From Paracoccus lutimaris (lineage in GTDB: Bacteria; Pseudomonadota; Alphaproteobacteria; Rhodobacterales; Rhodobacteraceae), in contig NZ_QPJL01000001.1 in the NCBI RefSeq assembly GCF_003337565.1, positions 310,001 to 374,000 on the forward strand: DNA of 64,000 nt, in the 5' to 3' direction. The notes beneath the pieces are model-generated. The model was not told the DNA's origin. It ran no database searches and saw nothing but the letters and a program-made list of their open reading frames with translations. Positions 46,916 to 56,757 of this stretch are shown in pieces; position 1 is the first letter of the stretch; each line of letters opens with the position of its first letter. The position numbers were made by a program, and so were the translations under genes.

Positions 46916-47554
46916 ATGACCCCCGAGATTCAATCGCAGAAATCCCGCGCGCTGTGCGAGCTTGCCCCGGTGATCCCGGTTCTGGTCGTGGCCGATGCCA
47001 GCAAGGCCGAGGGGCTGGCGACGGCGCTGGTCGCGGGCGGCCTGCCGGTGCTTGAAGTGACCCTGCGCACCCAAGCCGCGCTGGATGTCATCCGCGAGAT
47101 GGCGAAGGTTCCGGGCGGCCATGTCGGCGCCGGCACCGTCCTGACCCCCGATGACGTCAAGCGCGCCAAGGATGCGGGGGCAAGCTTTGCCGTCTCGCCC
47201 GGTGCGACCGAACGTCTGGTCAGGGCCTGCGAAGAGGCCGAGTTGCCCTTGCTGCCCGGCTCGGCCACCGCCTCCGAGGTGATGCGGGCGATGGAATGGG
47301 GCTATTCGATGCTGAAATTCTTCCCGGCCGAGGCCGCAGGTGGCGCCAAGATGCTGAAATCGCTGGGCGGCCCGCTGCCGCAGGTCAGCTTTTGCCCGAC
47401 CGGAGGCGTCTCGCCCACGAATGCGCGGGACTATCTGTCGCTCTCGAACGTGATCTGCGTCGGCGGCAGCTGGATCAGCCCCGATGCCGAGGTTGCCGCC
47501 GGAAGCTGGGCCGCGATCGAAGCCCGCGCCCGCGAAGCCCGCGCTCTGAAATGA
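46916..47554 (+). CDS. eda: KDPG aldolase (2-dehydro-3-deoxyphosphogluconate aldolase)
   Basis: The 212-residue enzyme splits KDPG into pyruvate and glyceraldehyde 3-phosphate in the Entner-Doudoroff pathway. E47 (LEVTLRT) and the Schiff-base K134 (SMLKFFPAE) are present, with AVSPG and SFCPTGGV. The start follows GAAGG at a normal distance; a long open frame upstream overlaps the previous genes and is ignored. No edd or zwf gene is in the window. Confidence 0.95.
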   Translation: MTPEIQSQKSRALCELAPVIPVLVVADASKAEGLATALVAGGLPVLEVTLRTQAALDVIREMAKVPGGHVGAGTVLTPDDVKRAKDAGASFAVSPGATERLVRACEEAELPLLPGSATASEVMRAMEWGYSMLKFFPAEAAGGAKMLKSLGGPLPQVSFCPTGGVSPTNARDYLSLSNVICVGGSWISPDAEVAAGSWAAIEARAREARALK

Positions 47555-47576
47555 TGCCGTGAGAGCCCAGTCCGAC

Positions 47577-48797
47577 ATGACCGCGCCCGAAGAGGACCCA
47601 ATGCGCCGGGCGCGGCGCAATGTCGTCGTCCTGCTGTTGGCGCAGGCGATCCTGGGCGCGCAGATGTCGATGATCTTCATCGTCGGCGGGCTGGCTGGCC
47701 AGATGCTCAGCCCGAACCCCTGTATCGCCACCCTGCCCCTGTCGATGATCATCCTTGGCTCGGCGCTGTCGGCGCGGCCGCTATCGGCCTTCATGCGCCG
47801 GCACGGTCGGCGGGCGGGGTTCGTTCTGGCCTGCGGCGCGGGGGCGCTGGGGGCGGCAAGCGCCGCCTATGCGCTGATGGTCGGCAATTTCTGGATTTTC
47901 ATGGCAAGTGGGTTGCTGACCGGAATCTATATGGCGGCGCAGGGTTTCTACCGCTTTGCCGCGACCGATTGTGCGCCGCCGGAATTCCAGTCCCGCGCCA
48001 TTTCCTGGGTGCTGGCCGGCGGGCTTGCGGCCGCGATCACCGGGCCGGCACTGGTCAGGATGACCTCGGATCTGACGGCGATCCCGTTTCTGCCCACCTA
48101 TGCCGCGATCATCGGGCTGAATCTGCTGGGGCCGGTCCTGTTCGCCTTCCTCGACATTCCGCGCCCGCCCGCGCCCGTCGCCGGAGGGCCGCAGGGCCGC
48201 TCGGTCGGGACGCTGATCCGGGTGCCGCAGATCGCGGTGGCGATGATCTGCGGAATGGTGTCCTATGCGCTGATGAACCTGGTGATGACCTCGGCGCCGC
48301 TGGCGGTGGTCGGATGCGGGTTCCAGACCTCGGACGCGGCCAATATCGTCTCGGGCCATGTGCTGGCGATGTTCGCGCCCTCATTCTTTACCGGACACCT
48401 GATCGCGCGTTTCGGCGCGGCGCGGATCGTCATGCTGGGACTGGCCATTCTGGCCGGTGCCGGCGCGGTGGCGCTGGCGGGCGTTGAGCTTTCGCATTTC
48501 TTCATCGCCATGGCGATGCTGGGGCTGGGCTGGAATTTCGGCTATATCGGCGCGACCTCGATGCTGACCCGCGCCTATCGCCCCGAAGAGCGCGAGACCG
48601 TGCAGGGGCTGAACGACGCCGTGGTCTTTGCCGGGGTGTTTCTGGCCTCGCTGTCCTCGGGCGGGCTGATGAACTGTATGGGCGGGTCGCCGCAAGAGGG
48701 CTGGAACGCGGTCAACCTGGCCATGCTGCCGTTTCTGGTGCTGGCGGGTGGCGCGCTGCTGTGGCTGATGCTGCGGCCGCGCGATCTGGCGCGGTAG
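47577..48797 (+). CDS. MFS transporter of unknown substrate
   Basis: The 406-residue protein has twelve hydrophobic segments and a short loop motif FMRRHGRRAGFVLACG in the place of the MFS loop 2-3 signature. Other recognisable parts are YMAAQGFYRFAATDCAPPEFQSRAISWVLAGG and RAYRPEERETVQGLNDAVVF, which are seen in a group of MFS proteins of uncertain role. Three starts are possible (GTG 47559, ATG 47577, ATG 47601); the last has the best upstream AGAGGA. It follows eda by about 20 bases and may be co-transcribed. Confidence 0.82.
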   Translation: MTAPEEDPMRRARRNVVVLLLAQAILGAQMSMIFIVGGLAGQMLSPNPCIATLPLSMIILGSALSARPLSAFMRRHGRRAGFVLACGAGALGAASAAYALMVGNFWIFMASGLLTGIYMAAQGFYRFAATDCAPPEFQSRAISWVLAGGLAAAITGPALVRMTSDLTAIPFLPTYAAIIGLNLLGPVLFAFLDIPRPPAPVAGGPQGRSVGTLIRVPQIAVAMICGMVSYALMNLVMTSAPLAVVGCGFQTSDAANIVSGHVLAMFAPSFFTGHLIARFGAARIVMLGLAILAGAGAVALAGVELSHFFIAMAMLGLGWNFGYIGATSMLTRAYRPEERETVQGLNDAVVFAGVFLASLSSGGLMNCMGGSPQEGWNAVNLAMLPFLVLAGGALLWLMLRPRDLAR

Positions 48798-48802
48798 GGA
48801 CC

Positions 48803-48884
48803 GGGGGCTGATTGGCCGGGATCATTCCAGTCGATCGCGTTCCGCGTTCTGGAATATTCGGCTCCCGTCCAGCAGACAGCCCCC
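48803..48884. terminator. Nested inverted repeats between the MFS and NCS2 genes
   Basis: GGGGGCTG (48803-48810) and CAGCCCCC (48877-48884) form an outer stem and ATTCCAG / CTGGAAT (48824-48830, 48849-48855) an inner one; GCTTTATTC follows on the plus strand. It fills the 94 bases between converging genes and probably terminates both. Confidence 0.55.
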
Positions 48885-48891
48885 GCTTTAT

Positions 48892-50193
48892 TCATTCGAC
48901 AAAGAACGCGAAGCGGATGACGAACAGCCCCGCCACGATCCAGGTCGCCAGATGCACCTCGCGCGCGCGTCCAGTCAGCAGCTTGATCAGCGCATAGCTG
49001 ACAAAGCCAAAGGCCAGACCATTGGCGATGGAATAGGTGAAGGGCATCATCAGCGCCGTCAGCACCGCGGGCGCGCTTTCTGTCACGTCGCTCCAGGAAA
49101 TCTCCTCGAACTCGCGCAGCATCAGGCAGGCGACATACAAAAGCGCCGGCGCCGTGGCATAGGCCGGAACCGAGCCGGCCAGCGGCGCAAAGAACATCGC
49201 CAGCAGGAACAGCCCGGCGACGACCAGCGCCGTCAACCCGGTGCGCCCGCCCGCCTGCACGCCCGAGGCGCTTTCGACATAGGCGGTGGTTGAACTCGTG
49301 CCCAGAACCGACCCCGCAAGGATCGCCGTCGAATCCGCCATCAGCGCCCGGCCCAGGTTCTTGTTGGTATGGGCCGGCCCCTCGGTCAAAAGACCTGCGC
49401 GCTTGGCGACGCCAATCAGCGTGCCGGTGGCGTCAAAGACCTCGACCAGCACCATGACCAGAATGACGTGAAAGATCCCGACCGTCAGCGCGCCGGCGAT
49501 ATCCAGCTGCAGAAAGGTCGGCCCGATCGAGGGCGGCATCGAGATCACGCCACCGAACGCACTCGCCCCCAGCATGATCGACAGCACCGTCACCACCAGA
49601 ATCCCGATCAGGATCGCGCCGCGCACCTGCAGCGCGTCCAGCGCCGCGATGATGAAGAACCCCGCGATGGCCAAGAGCGTGCCGATCTGGGTCAGATCGC
49701 CCAGCCCCACCAGCGTGGCCGGATGATCGACAACGATGCCCGCATTCTTCAGCGCGATCAGCCCCAGAAACATGCCGATCCCCGCCGCGATGGCGCTGCG
49801 CATCGAGGTCGGGATCCCCGCGATCAGCCAGCGCCGGATGCCGGTCACCGACAGAAACAGGAACACCAGACCCGAGATGAACACCGCCCCCAGCGCCTGC
49901 TGCCAGGTGAACCCCAGCGCCCCCACCACGGTAAAGGCGAAAAAGGCGTTCAGCCCCATGCCCGGCGCCATGCCGATGGGCCAGTTCGCCCAGAGCGCCA
50001 TGATCGCCGATCCCAGCGCCGCCGCCAGACAGGTGGCCACAAAGACCGCATCCCGGTCCATTCCCGTCGAGGACAGGATGTCCGGATTCACGAAGATGAT
50101 ATAGGCCATGGTCAGAAAGGTGGTGATCCCGGCGATCACCTCGGTCCTGACGCTCGTGCCATGGGCCGCTAGCCCGAATTGCTTTTCCAGCAT
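48892..50193 (-). CDS. NCS2 purine permease (AzgA/GhxP type)
   Basis: The 433-residue permease has the AzgA-type start FGLAAHGTSVRTEVIAGITTFLTMAYIIFVNP, the FAFTVVGALGFTWQQALGAVFISG segment, and GTSSTTAYVESASGVQAGGRTGLTA, which marks hypoxanthine/guanine/adenine carriers. About 13 hydrophobic segments are visible. The start is at MLEKQFG, preceded by AAGGGGAGG. It is divergent from the purine breakdown genes, so a purine base substrate is likely; xanthine or guanine cannot be separated. Confidence 0.93.
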   Translation of the reverse strand: MLEKQFGLAAHGTSVRTEVIAGITTFLTMAYIIFVNPDILSSTGMDRDAVFVATCLAAALGSAIMALWANWPIGMAPGMGLNAFFAFTVVGALGFTWQQALGAVFISGLVFLFLSVTGIRRWLIAGIPTSMRSAIAAGIGMFLGLIALKNAGIVVDHPATLVGLGDLTQIGTLLAIAGFFIIAALDALQVRGAILIGILVVTVLSIMLGASAFGGVISMPPSIGPTFLQLDIAGALTVGIFHVILVMVLVEVFDATGTLIGVAKRAGLLTEGPAHTNKNLGRALMADSTAILAGSVLGTSSTTAYVESASGVQAGGRTGLTALVVAGLFLLAMFFAPLAGSVPAYATAPALLYVACLMLREFEEISWSDVTESAPAVLTALMMPFTYSIANGLAFGFVSYALIKLLTGRAREVHLATWIVAGLFVIRFAFFVE

Positions 50194-50280
50194 TATTCCT
50201 CCCCTTGGGCGACGACAGCGCCGCAGCGGACAGAGTAGAGGCATCGATCTTCAACGCAAATCCCGGGTCTGGCGACAGAG

Positions 50281-50338
50281 TTTCAATTGAAATTTGAAGA
50301 TCATGATTTTCAATGAATTTCGTGTTCTGTATATAGAA
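50281..50338. promoter_or_regulatory. Cluster of palindromes in the NCS2 / puuE promoter region
   Basis: Three dyads follow each other: TTTCAATTGAAA (50281-50292, perfect), TTGAAGATCATGATTTTCAA (50294-50313, one mismatch pair) and TTCTGTATATAGAA (50325-50338, one mismatch pair). The stretch is much richer in A/T than the flanking genes. It is the likely shared operator for the divergent purine genes. Confidence 0.6.
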
Positions 50339-50410
50339 TTTCGCCATTGCCTATAACCCCCGCATGATGATGTGTGAAAGCAGGGCCAGATTGGGGAAAG
50401 GGACGCAAGG

Positions 50411-51823
50411 ATGCGATACAGCCGCGACATGATCGGTTACGGGGAAAACACCCCTGACCCGCAATGGCCCGGCAATGCCCGGATCGCCGTCCAGATCGTG
50501 ATGAATTACGAGGAAGGCGGCGAAAACAGCATCGAGCATGGCGACGCCGCCTCCGAGGCGTTCCTGTCCGAAATCATCGGCGCCCAGCCCTGGCCCGGCA
50601 AGCGGCACTGGAACATGGAATCCATCTATGACTATGGCGCGCGGGCCGGGTTCTGGCGGCTGCACCGGCTCTTGAAGGACATTCCGATCACCGTCTACGG
50701 CGTCGCGACCGCCTTGGAGCGCGCGCCCGAACAGGTCGCCGCCATGCAGGCCGCGGGCTGGGAAATCGCCACCCACGGGCTGAAATGGATCGACTATCGC
50801 GACATCCCCCGCGAGGTCGAGGCCGAACATATCGCCCGTGCCGTCGATCTGCATACCCGCGTCACCGGCGAGCGCCCGCGCGGCTTTTATCAGGGCCGCA
50901 CCTCGATGAACACGGTCGCGCTTGGCTGCGAGGAAGGCGGCTTTGAATATCTGGCCGACACCATCGCCGACGACCTGCCCTATTGGCATGTCCATCAGGG
51001 CCGGGCGCAGCTGATGGTGCCCTATACGATGGATGCCAATGACATGCGCTTTTCCAGCGGTCAGGGCTTTGGCACCGGGGTCGAGTTCTTTGACTATCTG
51101 CGCGACAGCTTCGATGTGCTTTACGCCGAAGGCGCGGCCGGCGCGCCCAAGATGATGTCGATCGGGCTGCATTGCCGGCTGGTGGGCCGTCCCGGCCGCG
51201 CCATCGCGGTGCAGAAATTCATCGAACATGCCCGCGCCCATCAGGGCGTCTGGTTCGCGACCCGTCTGGATATCGCCCGGCACTGGGCCAAGACCCATCC
51301 TTGGCAGTCGCGCGAGCGGCCCTCGCAGATGGAGCGCGACGCCTTCGTCCAGAAATTCGGCAGCATCTATGAGCATTCGCCCTGGATCGCCGAGCGGGTC
51401 TGGGACGCCGAAATGGGCGCCATCCACGACACCGCGGGCGGGCTTGCGGCGCGCATGGCGCAGATCTTCCGCGCGGCCAGCGATCAGGAGCGGCTGGGCG
51501 TGCTGCTGGCGCACCCCGATCTGGCCGGCAAGCTTGCCGCCGCCAAGCGCCTGACCGCAGACAGCACCTCGGAACAGGCCAGCGCCGGGCTCGACAGCCT
51601 GACCGATGGCGAACGGGCCGAATTCGACCGCCTGAACACCGCCTATGTCGCCAAGCACGGCTTTCCCTTCATCATCGCCGTGCGCGACCATGACAAGCCG
51701 GGGATCATGGCCGCCATGCGCGCCCGCATCGACAATGACACCCGGACCGAACGCGCCGAGGCCGAGCGTCAGGTGGCCCGCATCGGCACCCTGCGCCTGC
51801 AGCAGCTTCTGGGCACGAACTGA
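50411..51823 (+). CDS. puuE: Allantoinase PuuE fused to OHCU decarboxylase
   Basis: The 470-residue protein joins two purine catabolic steps. Residues 1 to about 300 are a polysaccharide-deacetylase-like allantoinase (YEEGGENSIEHGD, NMESIYDYGARAGFWRL, GWEIATHGLKWIDY), the metal-independent PuuE type that opens allantoin. From about residue 320 comes an OHCU decarboxylase domain with LAHPDLAGKLA and SEQASAGLDSLT, which acts earlier on the uric acid oxidation product. The start follows an AAGG element. It is the first gene of the plus-strand unit and is followed by the aminohydrolase gene. Confidence 0.95.
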   Translation: MRYSRDMIGYGENTPDPQWPGNARIAVQIVMNYEEGGENSIEHGDAASEAFLSEIIGAQPWPGKRHWNMESIYDYGARAGFWRLHRLLKDIPITVYGVATALERAPEQVAAMQAAGWEIATHGLKWIDYRDIPREVEAEHIARAVDLHTRVTGERPRGFYQGRTSMNTVALGCEEGGFEYLADTIADDLPYWHVHQGRAQLMVPYTMDANDMRFSSGQGFGTGVEFFDYLRDSFDVLYAEGAAGAPKMMSIGLHCRLVGRPGRAIAVQKFIEHARAHQGVWFATRLDIARHWAKTHPWQSRERPSQMERDAFVQKFGSIYEHSPWIAERVWDAEMGAIHDTAGGLAARMAQIFRAASDQERLGVLLAHPDLAGKLAAAKRLTADSTSEQASAGLDSLTDGERAEFDRLNTAYVAKHGFPFIIAVRDHDKPGIMAAMRARIDNDTRTERAEAERQVARIGTLRLQQLLGTN

Positions 51824-51841
51824 ACCGCCATGGAGAAGCCC

Positions 51842-52660
51842 ATGACCAGAACCTATGCCGGACCCTTCGCTGGCCTGCCGCCGCAAACGGACCTGTCGAC
51901 CGACACCGCCATCTTTACCGAGGCCTATGCCGTCATCCCCGCCAGCACGATGCGCGACATCGTTACCAGCTTCCTGCCGGGTTGGACGGGCATGCGCATG
52001 TGGATCATCGCGCGGCCCCTGTCGGGTTTTGCCGAAACCTTCAGCCAGTATATCGTCGAGCTTGCCCCCGGCGGCGGCTCAGCCCGCCCCGAGGATGACG
52101 CGGGCGTGCAGGCGGCGATCTTTGTCACCGACGGCGCCATCACCCTGACCATCGACGGCCGCGACCATGAGCTGACGCCGGGCGGCTTCGCCTATATCCC
52201 GGCGGGCATGGCATGGTCGGTGAAAAACGGTGCCGAGACCTCGCGCTTTCACTGGTGGCGCAAGCGCTGGCAAGTGGTCGAGGGGCTGGATAAGCCCGAT
52301 GTCATCATCACCAGCGACCGCGAGATCGCGCCGATACCGATGCCCGACACCAATGGCAGCTGGGCCACGACGCGCTTCATGGACCCCACGGATATGCGCC
52401 ATGACATGCATATCACGGTCGTGACCTTCACCCCCGGCGGCTCGATCCCATTCGCCGAAACCCATGTCATGGAACACGGGCTGTTCGTGATCGAAGGGAA
52501 GGCCGTCTATCGCCTGAACCGCGACTGGGTCGAGGTCGGCCCCGGCGATTTCATGTGGCTGCGCGCATTCTGCCCGCAATGCTGCTATGCCGGGGGGCCG
52601 GGAAATTTCCGCTATCTGCTTTACAAGGACGTGAACCGGCACGCGCCGATCTGGAAATGA
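51842..52660 (+). CDS. allE: (S)-ureidoglycine aminohydrolase
   Basis: The 272-residue bicupin releases ammonia from ureidoglycine, the product of allantoate breakdown. The C-terminal cupin carries the metal ligands in ETHVMEHGLFVIEG and the Gln of CPQCCY. The ATG at 51842 follows GGAGAAG; the ATG 12 bases upstream is part of that ribosome binding site. It directly follows puuE, but genes for allantoate amidohydrolase and ureidoglycolate lyase are not in the window. Confidence 0.94.
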   Translation: MTRTYAGPFAGLPPQTDLSTDTAIFTEAYAVIPASTMRDIVTSFLPGWTGMRMWIIARPLSGFAETFSQYIVELAPGGGSARPEDDAGVQAAIFVTDGAITLTIDGRDHELTPGGFAYIPAGMAWSVKNGAETSRFHWWRKRWQVVEGLDKPDVIITSDREIAPIPMPDTNGSWATTRFMDPTDMRHDMHITVVTFTPGGSIPFAETHVMEHGLFVIEGKAVYRLNRDWVEVGPGDFMWLRAFCPQCCYAGGPGNFRYLLYKDVNRHAPIWK

Positions 52661-52785
52661 TCCCTGCGGCGGGGCGCGCCTCATGCGCCCTTTCCGCCAC
52701 CCGGGGCACGGAAATATCATGCGCTGGCGCTTGACCATCGGGACCTGTGATGGCTTTCAATGGGGGCCACAGGAAAGGAAGCCGC

Positions 52786-53403
52786 ATGCGCAGCACAATC
52801 GCCGCCGTTGCCACCTCGCTTTTTTATGCCGTTTTTCCGGCGCCGGTCGCGGCGCAGGATCGCAGCGACGAGGAAATCGCCGCCGTCCGCAATGCGGTCT
52901 TCAATGACCCCGATGCCCCGGTCATGGGCAATCCCCGGGGCAAGACGGTGCTGGTCGAGTTCTCGGATTACAATTGCGGCTTTTGCCGCAAATCCATGCC
53001 CGAGGTCGCCGCATTGCTGAAATCCGACCCCAAGCTGAAGCTGGTCGTCCATGAGATCCCGATCTTTGGCGAGGGCTCGCGCTATGCCGCGATGGCGGCG
53101 CTGGCCGCCAAGGAACAGGGCAAATATCCCCAGTTCCATCAGGCGCTGATGTCGATGAAGGGCAAGGCCGAAGAGGCATCCGTCCTGCGCGTCGCGCGCG
53201 AGGTCGGGCTGGATGTCGAGCGTCTGCAGCGTGACATGACATCGCGCCGGATCACCGCGCAGATCGACCGCTCATTGTCCTTGGCCGATGAGATCGGGCT
53301 GGTCGGCACGCCCAGCTTCGTCATCGGTGAGCGCGCCGTCTTTGGCTATCTCAGCACCGCCGATCTGGCGGAACTGGTGGCCGAGGCACGCGCCGCAGAA
53401 TAA
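52786..53403 (+). CDS. DsbA-family thioredoxin-fold protein
   Basis: The 205-residue protein has a signal peptide (cleavage near VAA-QD), a CGFC redox pair at residues 64-67 in YNCGFCRKSMPEV and a cis-Pro in GTPSFVIG, as in the DsbA/DsbG-like group with a helical insert (KGKAEEASVLRVAREVGLD). It probably oxidises or repairs periplasmic thiols. AGGAAAGGAAG precedes the start. It is transcribed alone and ends at a shared terminator with trpB. Confidence 0.92.
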   Translation: MRSTIAAVATSLFYAVFPAPVAAQDRSDEEIAAVRNAVFNDPDAPVMGNPRGKTVLVEFSDYNCGFCRKSMPEVAALLKSDPKLKLVVHEIPIFGEGSRYAAMAALAAKEQGKYPQFHQALMSMKGKAEEASVLRVAREVGLDVERLQRDMTSRRITAQIDRSLSLADEIGLVGTPSFVIGERAVFGYLSTADLAELVAEARAAE

Positions 53404-53424
53404 GCGAAAACAGAATAGGCGAAA

Positions 53425-53446
53425 GCGGGGGCGATCACGCCCCCGC
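53425..53446. terminator. Bidirectional terminator between dsbA-like gene and trpB
   Basis: GCGGGGGC and GCCCCCGC form an 8-bp stem with a GATCAC loop, 6 bases before the trpB stop and 21 bases after the DsbA-like stop. Confidence 0.7.
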
Positions 53447-53452
53447 CTCTGC

Positions 53453-54685
<1,233 letters not shown>

Positions 54686-54709
54686 GGCTCTCCCCGGGCG
54701 CGGTCCTAT

Positions 54710-54729
54710 GGATATTTGGGCATGAAAGA
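54710..54729 (-). repeat. Dispersed 20-bp intergenic motif, copy 2
   Basis: GGATATTTGGGCATGAAAGA repeats exactly the sequence at 40269-40288. In both places it lies between minus-strand genes, just after a stop codon and before the next start, though the neighbouring GC-rich hairpin is degenerate here. Confidence 0.6.
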
Positions 54730-54735
54730 AGCCCG

Positions 54736-55191
54736 TCAGAGGGATTTCTTATATCCGATATGCGAGGCGGTAAAGCCGAGCCGGTCATAGAAGCGATGTG
54801 CGTCGCTGCGGCTGCGATTGGTGGTGAACTGCAAAAGCGTGCAGCCGGCGGCGCGGGCGCGGGTCTCGGCGTCATGGACCAGCGCCTCGCCGATGTTTTG
54901 GCCGCGACGATCCGAGGCGACGCGCACGCCTTCGATCTGGGCGCGACGGGCGGCGGAAAGCGACAGGCCCGAGATGAAGGTGATCTGGTAGCAGGCGACG
55001 ATTTCCGCGCCGATCACGCCGAGGATCAACTGGTTCGCACCCTCGGCCTGCATGGCATCAAAAGCGGCGAGATAGGGGGCAAGATCGGCGGTTTCGCGGC
55101 CCTGCCCCAGCATGTCATCGGCCAGAAGCGCGATGACGGCGGGGACATCGGCGCGCGTGGCCGGGCGAAAACCCAGCGCTGACGCGGTCAC
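54736..55191 (-). CDS. GNAT-family N-acetyltransferase
   Basis: The 151-residue protein follows the GNAT pattern: [18 protein letters not shown], the acetyl-CoA site [21 protein letters not shown] and [12 protein letters not shown] near the end. The acceptor substrate is unknown. It overlaps trpF by 4 bases, so it is translated with it, an insertion between trpF and trpB that is not part of tryptophan synthesis. Confidence 0.92.
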   Translation of the reverse strand: MTASALGFRPATRADVPAVIALLADDMLGQGRETADLAPYLAAFDAMQAEGANQLILGVIGAEIVACYQITFISGLSLSAARRAQIEGVRVASDRRGQNIGEALVHDAETRARAAGCTLLQFTTNRSRSDAHRFYDRLGFTASHIGYKKSL

Positions 55192-55835
55192 AGCAGCGGC
55201 GCCGTGGCGCGGGCGATGAAATCGCGGATGCGCTCGGGGTCCTTGACGCCCGGCGCGCTTTCGACACCCGAGGACACATCGACCCCCGGCGCCCGGGTCA
55301 GGCGCAGCGCCTGGGTGACGTTTTCCGGGGTCAGGCCACCGGCCAGCAGCCAGGGCTTGAGGATCTGGCGCCCGGCCAGCAGCCGCCAGTCAAAGGCCAG
55401 CCCGTTGCCGCCCGGCAGTTCCGCATCTTTCGGTGGCTTGGCGTCGATCAGCAGCATGTCGGCGACCAGACCGTAATCCCAAAGCGCATCAAGGTCGCGC
55501 GGCTCGGCCACGCCCACGGCCTTTATTACCGGCAGGCCGGTCAGCGCCCGCACCTCGGTGACGCGGGCCGGGCTTTCGCTGCCGTGAAGCTGGATCATGT
55601 CCAGCGGCACCTGCGCCAGCACGGTCTGCAACAGCGCGTCATCGGGGTTCACGAAGAGCCCGACCTTGGCGATGCCCAAAGGCACCTCGGCCGCCAGGGC
55701 CGCCGCCTGTTCGGGCGTGACATGGCGCGGGGATCTGGCAAAAAAGACAAAGCCCAGATAGCGGGCGCCGGCCGACACAGCGGCGGCAACCCCCTCGGGC
55801 GAGGTCAGCCCGCAGATCTTGACGGTAGTGGACAT
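55188..55835 (-). CDS. trpF: Phosphoribosylanthranilate isomerase
   Basis: The 215-residue beta/alpha barrel enzyme performs the third step of tryptophan synthesis. The catalytic Cys8 is in VKICGLTS and the catalytic Asp in LLIDAKPP; the phosphate-binding [11 protein letters not shown] and [16 protein letters not shown] are present. It follows the lapA-like gene after 3 bases. Confidence 0.95.
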   Translation of the reverse strand: MSTTVKICGLTSPEGVAAAVSAGARYLGFVFFARSPRHVTPEQAAALAAEVPLGIAKVGLFVNPDDALLQTVLAQVPLDMIQLHGSESPARVTEVRALTGLPVIKAVGVAEPRDLDALWDYGLVADMLLIDAKPPKDAELPGGNGLAFDWRLLAGRQILKPWLLAGGLTPENVTQALRLTRAPGVDVSSGVESAPGVKDPERIRDFIARATAPLL

Positions 55836-55838
55836 GGT

Positions 55839-56237
55839 TCAGCGCGGCGCGGGCAGCGTATTGCCCGAGGCCGGGGCAGGCTTGCGCGCCCCCGCCTCGT
55901 CGAGAATCGCCAGAACCTCGTCCTTGGGGGCGGCATGGGTGCGGCGCAGGTCGCCCACCTCACGCTGCAACCGCGCCAGATCATGGGCGCGGGTCTTTGA
56001 TTCGGCGCGCAGATGCGCCTCGCGCAGCCATTCCCAGACCAACCCGACTAGGACACCAAAGACCATGGCCAGAAACAGCGCAAGAAAGGCGGGCAAGGTC
56101 ACGGTCCATGCCCGGCCGGTGAAGGCCGCGATATTTTCCGGCAACAGGCTGACCGTCACCGGGGCGCGGTTCGCCGTTGCCACCAAAATCAGCACGATCG
56201 CCAGAGTGACGACGAAAAAGATCCGGATCGTGCGCAT
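55839..56237 (-). CDS. LapA/DUF1049-domain membrane protein
   Basis: The 132-residue protein has two membrane helices (about 5-23 and 44-68), then a coiled region (REAHLRAESKTRAHDLARLQREVGDL) and a Pro-rich tail. Such proteins assist lipopolysaccharide assembly in enterics. The order ihfB-lapA-trpF is shared by many Rhodobacterales. It starts 37 bases after the ihfB stop. Confidence 0.88.
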   Translation of the reverse strand: MRTIRIFFVVTLAIVLILVATANRAPVTVSLLPENIAAFTGRAWTVTLPAFLALFLAMVFGVLVGLVWEWLREAHLRAESKTRAHDLARLQREVGDLRRTHAAPKDEVLAILDEAGARKPAPASGNTLPAPR

Positions 56238-56274
56238 GGTTCAACCCCGTAAAAGCCGCTTTGGCCAATCTGGC

Positions 56275-56562
56275 CTATTCGGCCTCGCCGTTCAACCGCT
56301 CACGCAGAAGCTTGCCGGTCTTGAAGAAGGGCACGTGCTTTTCCTCGACGCTGACGGATTCGCCGGTGCGGGGGTTGCGGCCCTGACGCGAGTCGCGCTT
56401 CTTGACGGAAAACGCCCCGAAGCCGCGCAGTTCGACCCGGTCGCCGCGCGCCATGGCATCGATGATTTCCTCGAACACCGTATTCACGATGCGCTCAACA
56501 TCGCGCTGGAACAGGTGAGGGTTCTCCTCAGAGATTTTCTGGATCAATTCGGATCGGATCAT
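56275..56562 (-). CDS. ihfB: Integration host factor beta subunit
   Basis: The 95-residue DNA-bending protein has [17 protein letters not shown] at the start, [23 protein letters not shown] in the middle and the NPRTG beta-arm tip. The start is preferred to a longer frame because it gives the normal length. It follows rpsA on the same strand, behind the rpsA terminator, and pairs with an IhfA encoded elsewhere to bend DNA. Confidence 0.96.
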   Translation of the reverse strand: MIRSELIQKISEENPHLFQRDVERIVNTVFEEIIDAMARGDRVELRGFGAFSVKKRDSRQGRNPRTGESVSVEEKHVPFFKTGKLLRERLNGEAE

Positions 56563-56711
56563 TGTGGTTCCTGAATCTTGGCTGTTCCAACAATCATTCT
56601 GCCACGCCGATTGTAATGAGGGGCGCGCAGCAATCAATCACAGAACGCTGGCCTTCTGAAATGGTTGCGTTATTTTTTCAAACCGGGCAGTTCGCCCATT
56701 AGAAAACAAAA

Positions 56712-56737
56712 GCGCCCCCGGGACAAGCCGGAGGCGC
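56712..56737 (-). terminator. Terminator of rpsA
   Basis: GCGCCTCCGG and CCGGGGGCGC form a 10-bp stem with one G-U pair, followed on the minus strand by TTTTGTTTT. Confidence 0.9.
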
Positions 56738-56757
56738 AAAGTCTTCGTGTCCCGGGA

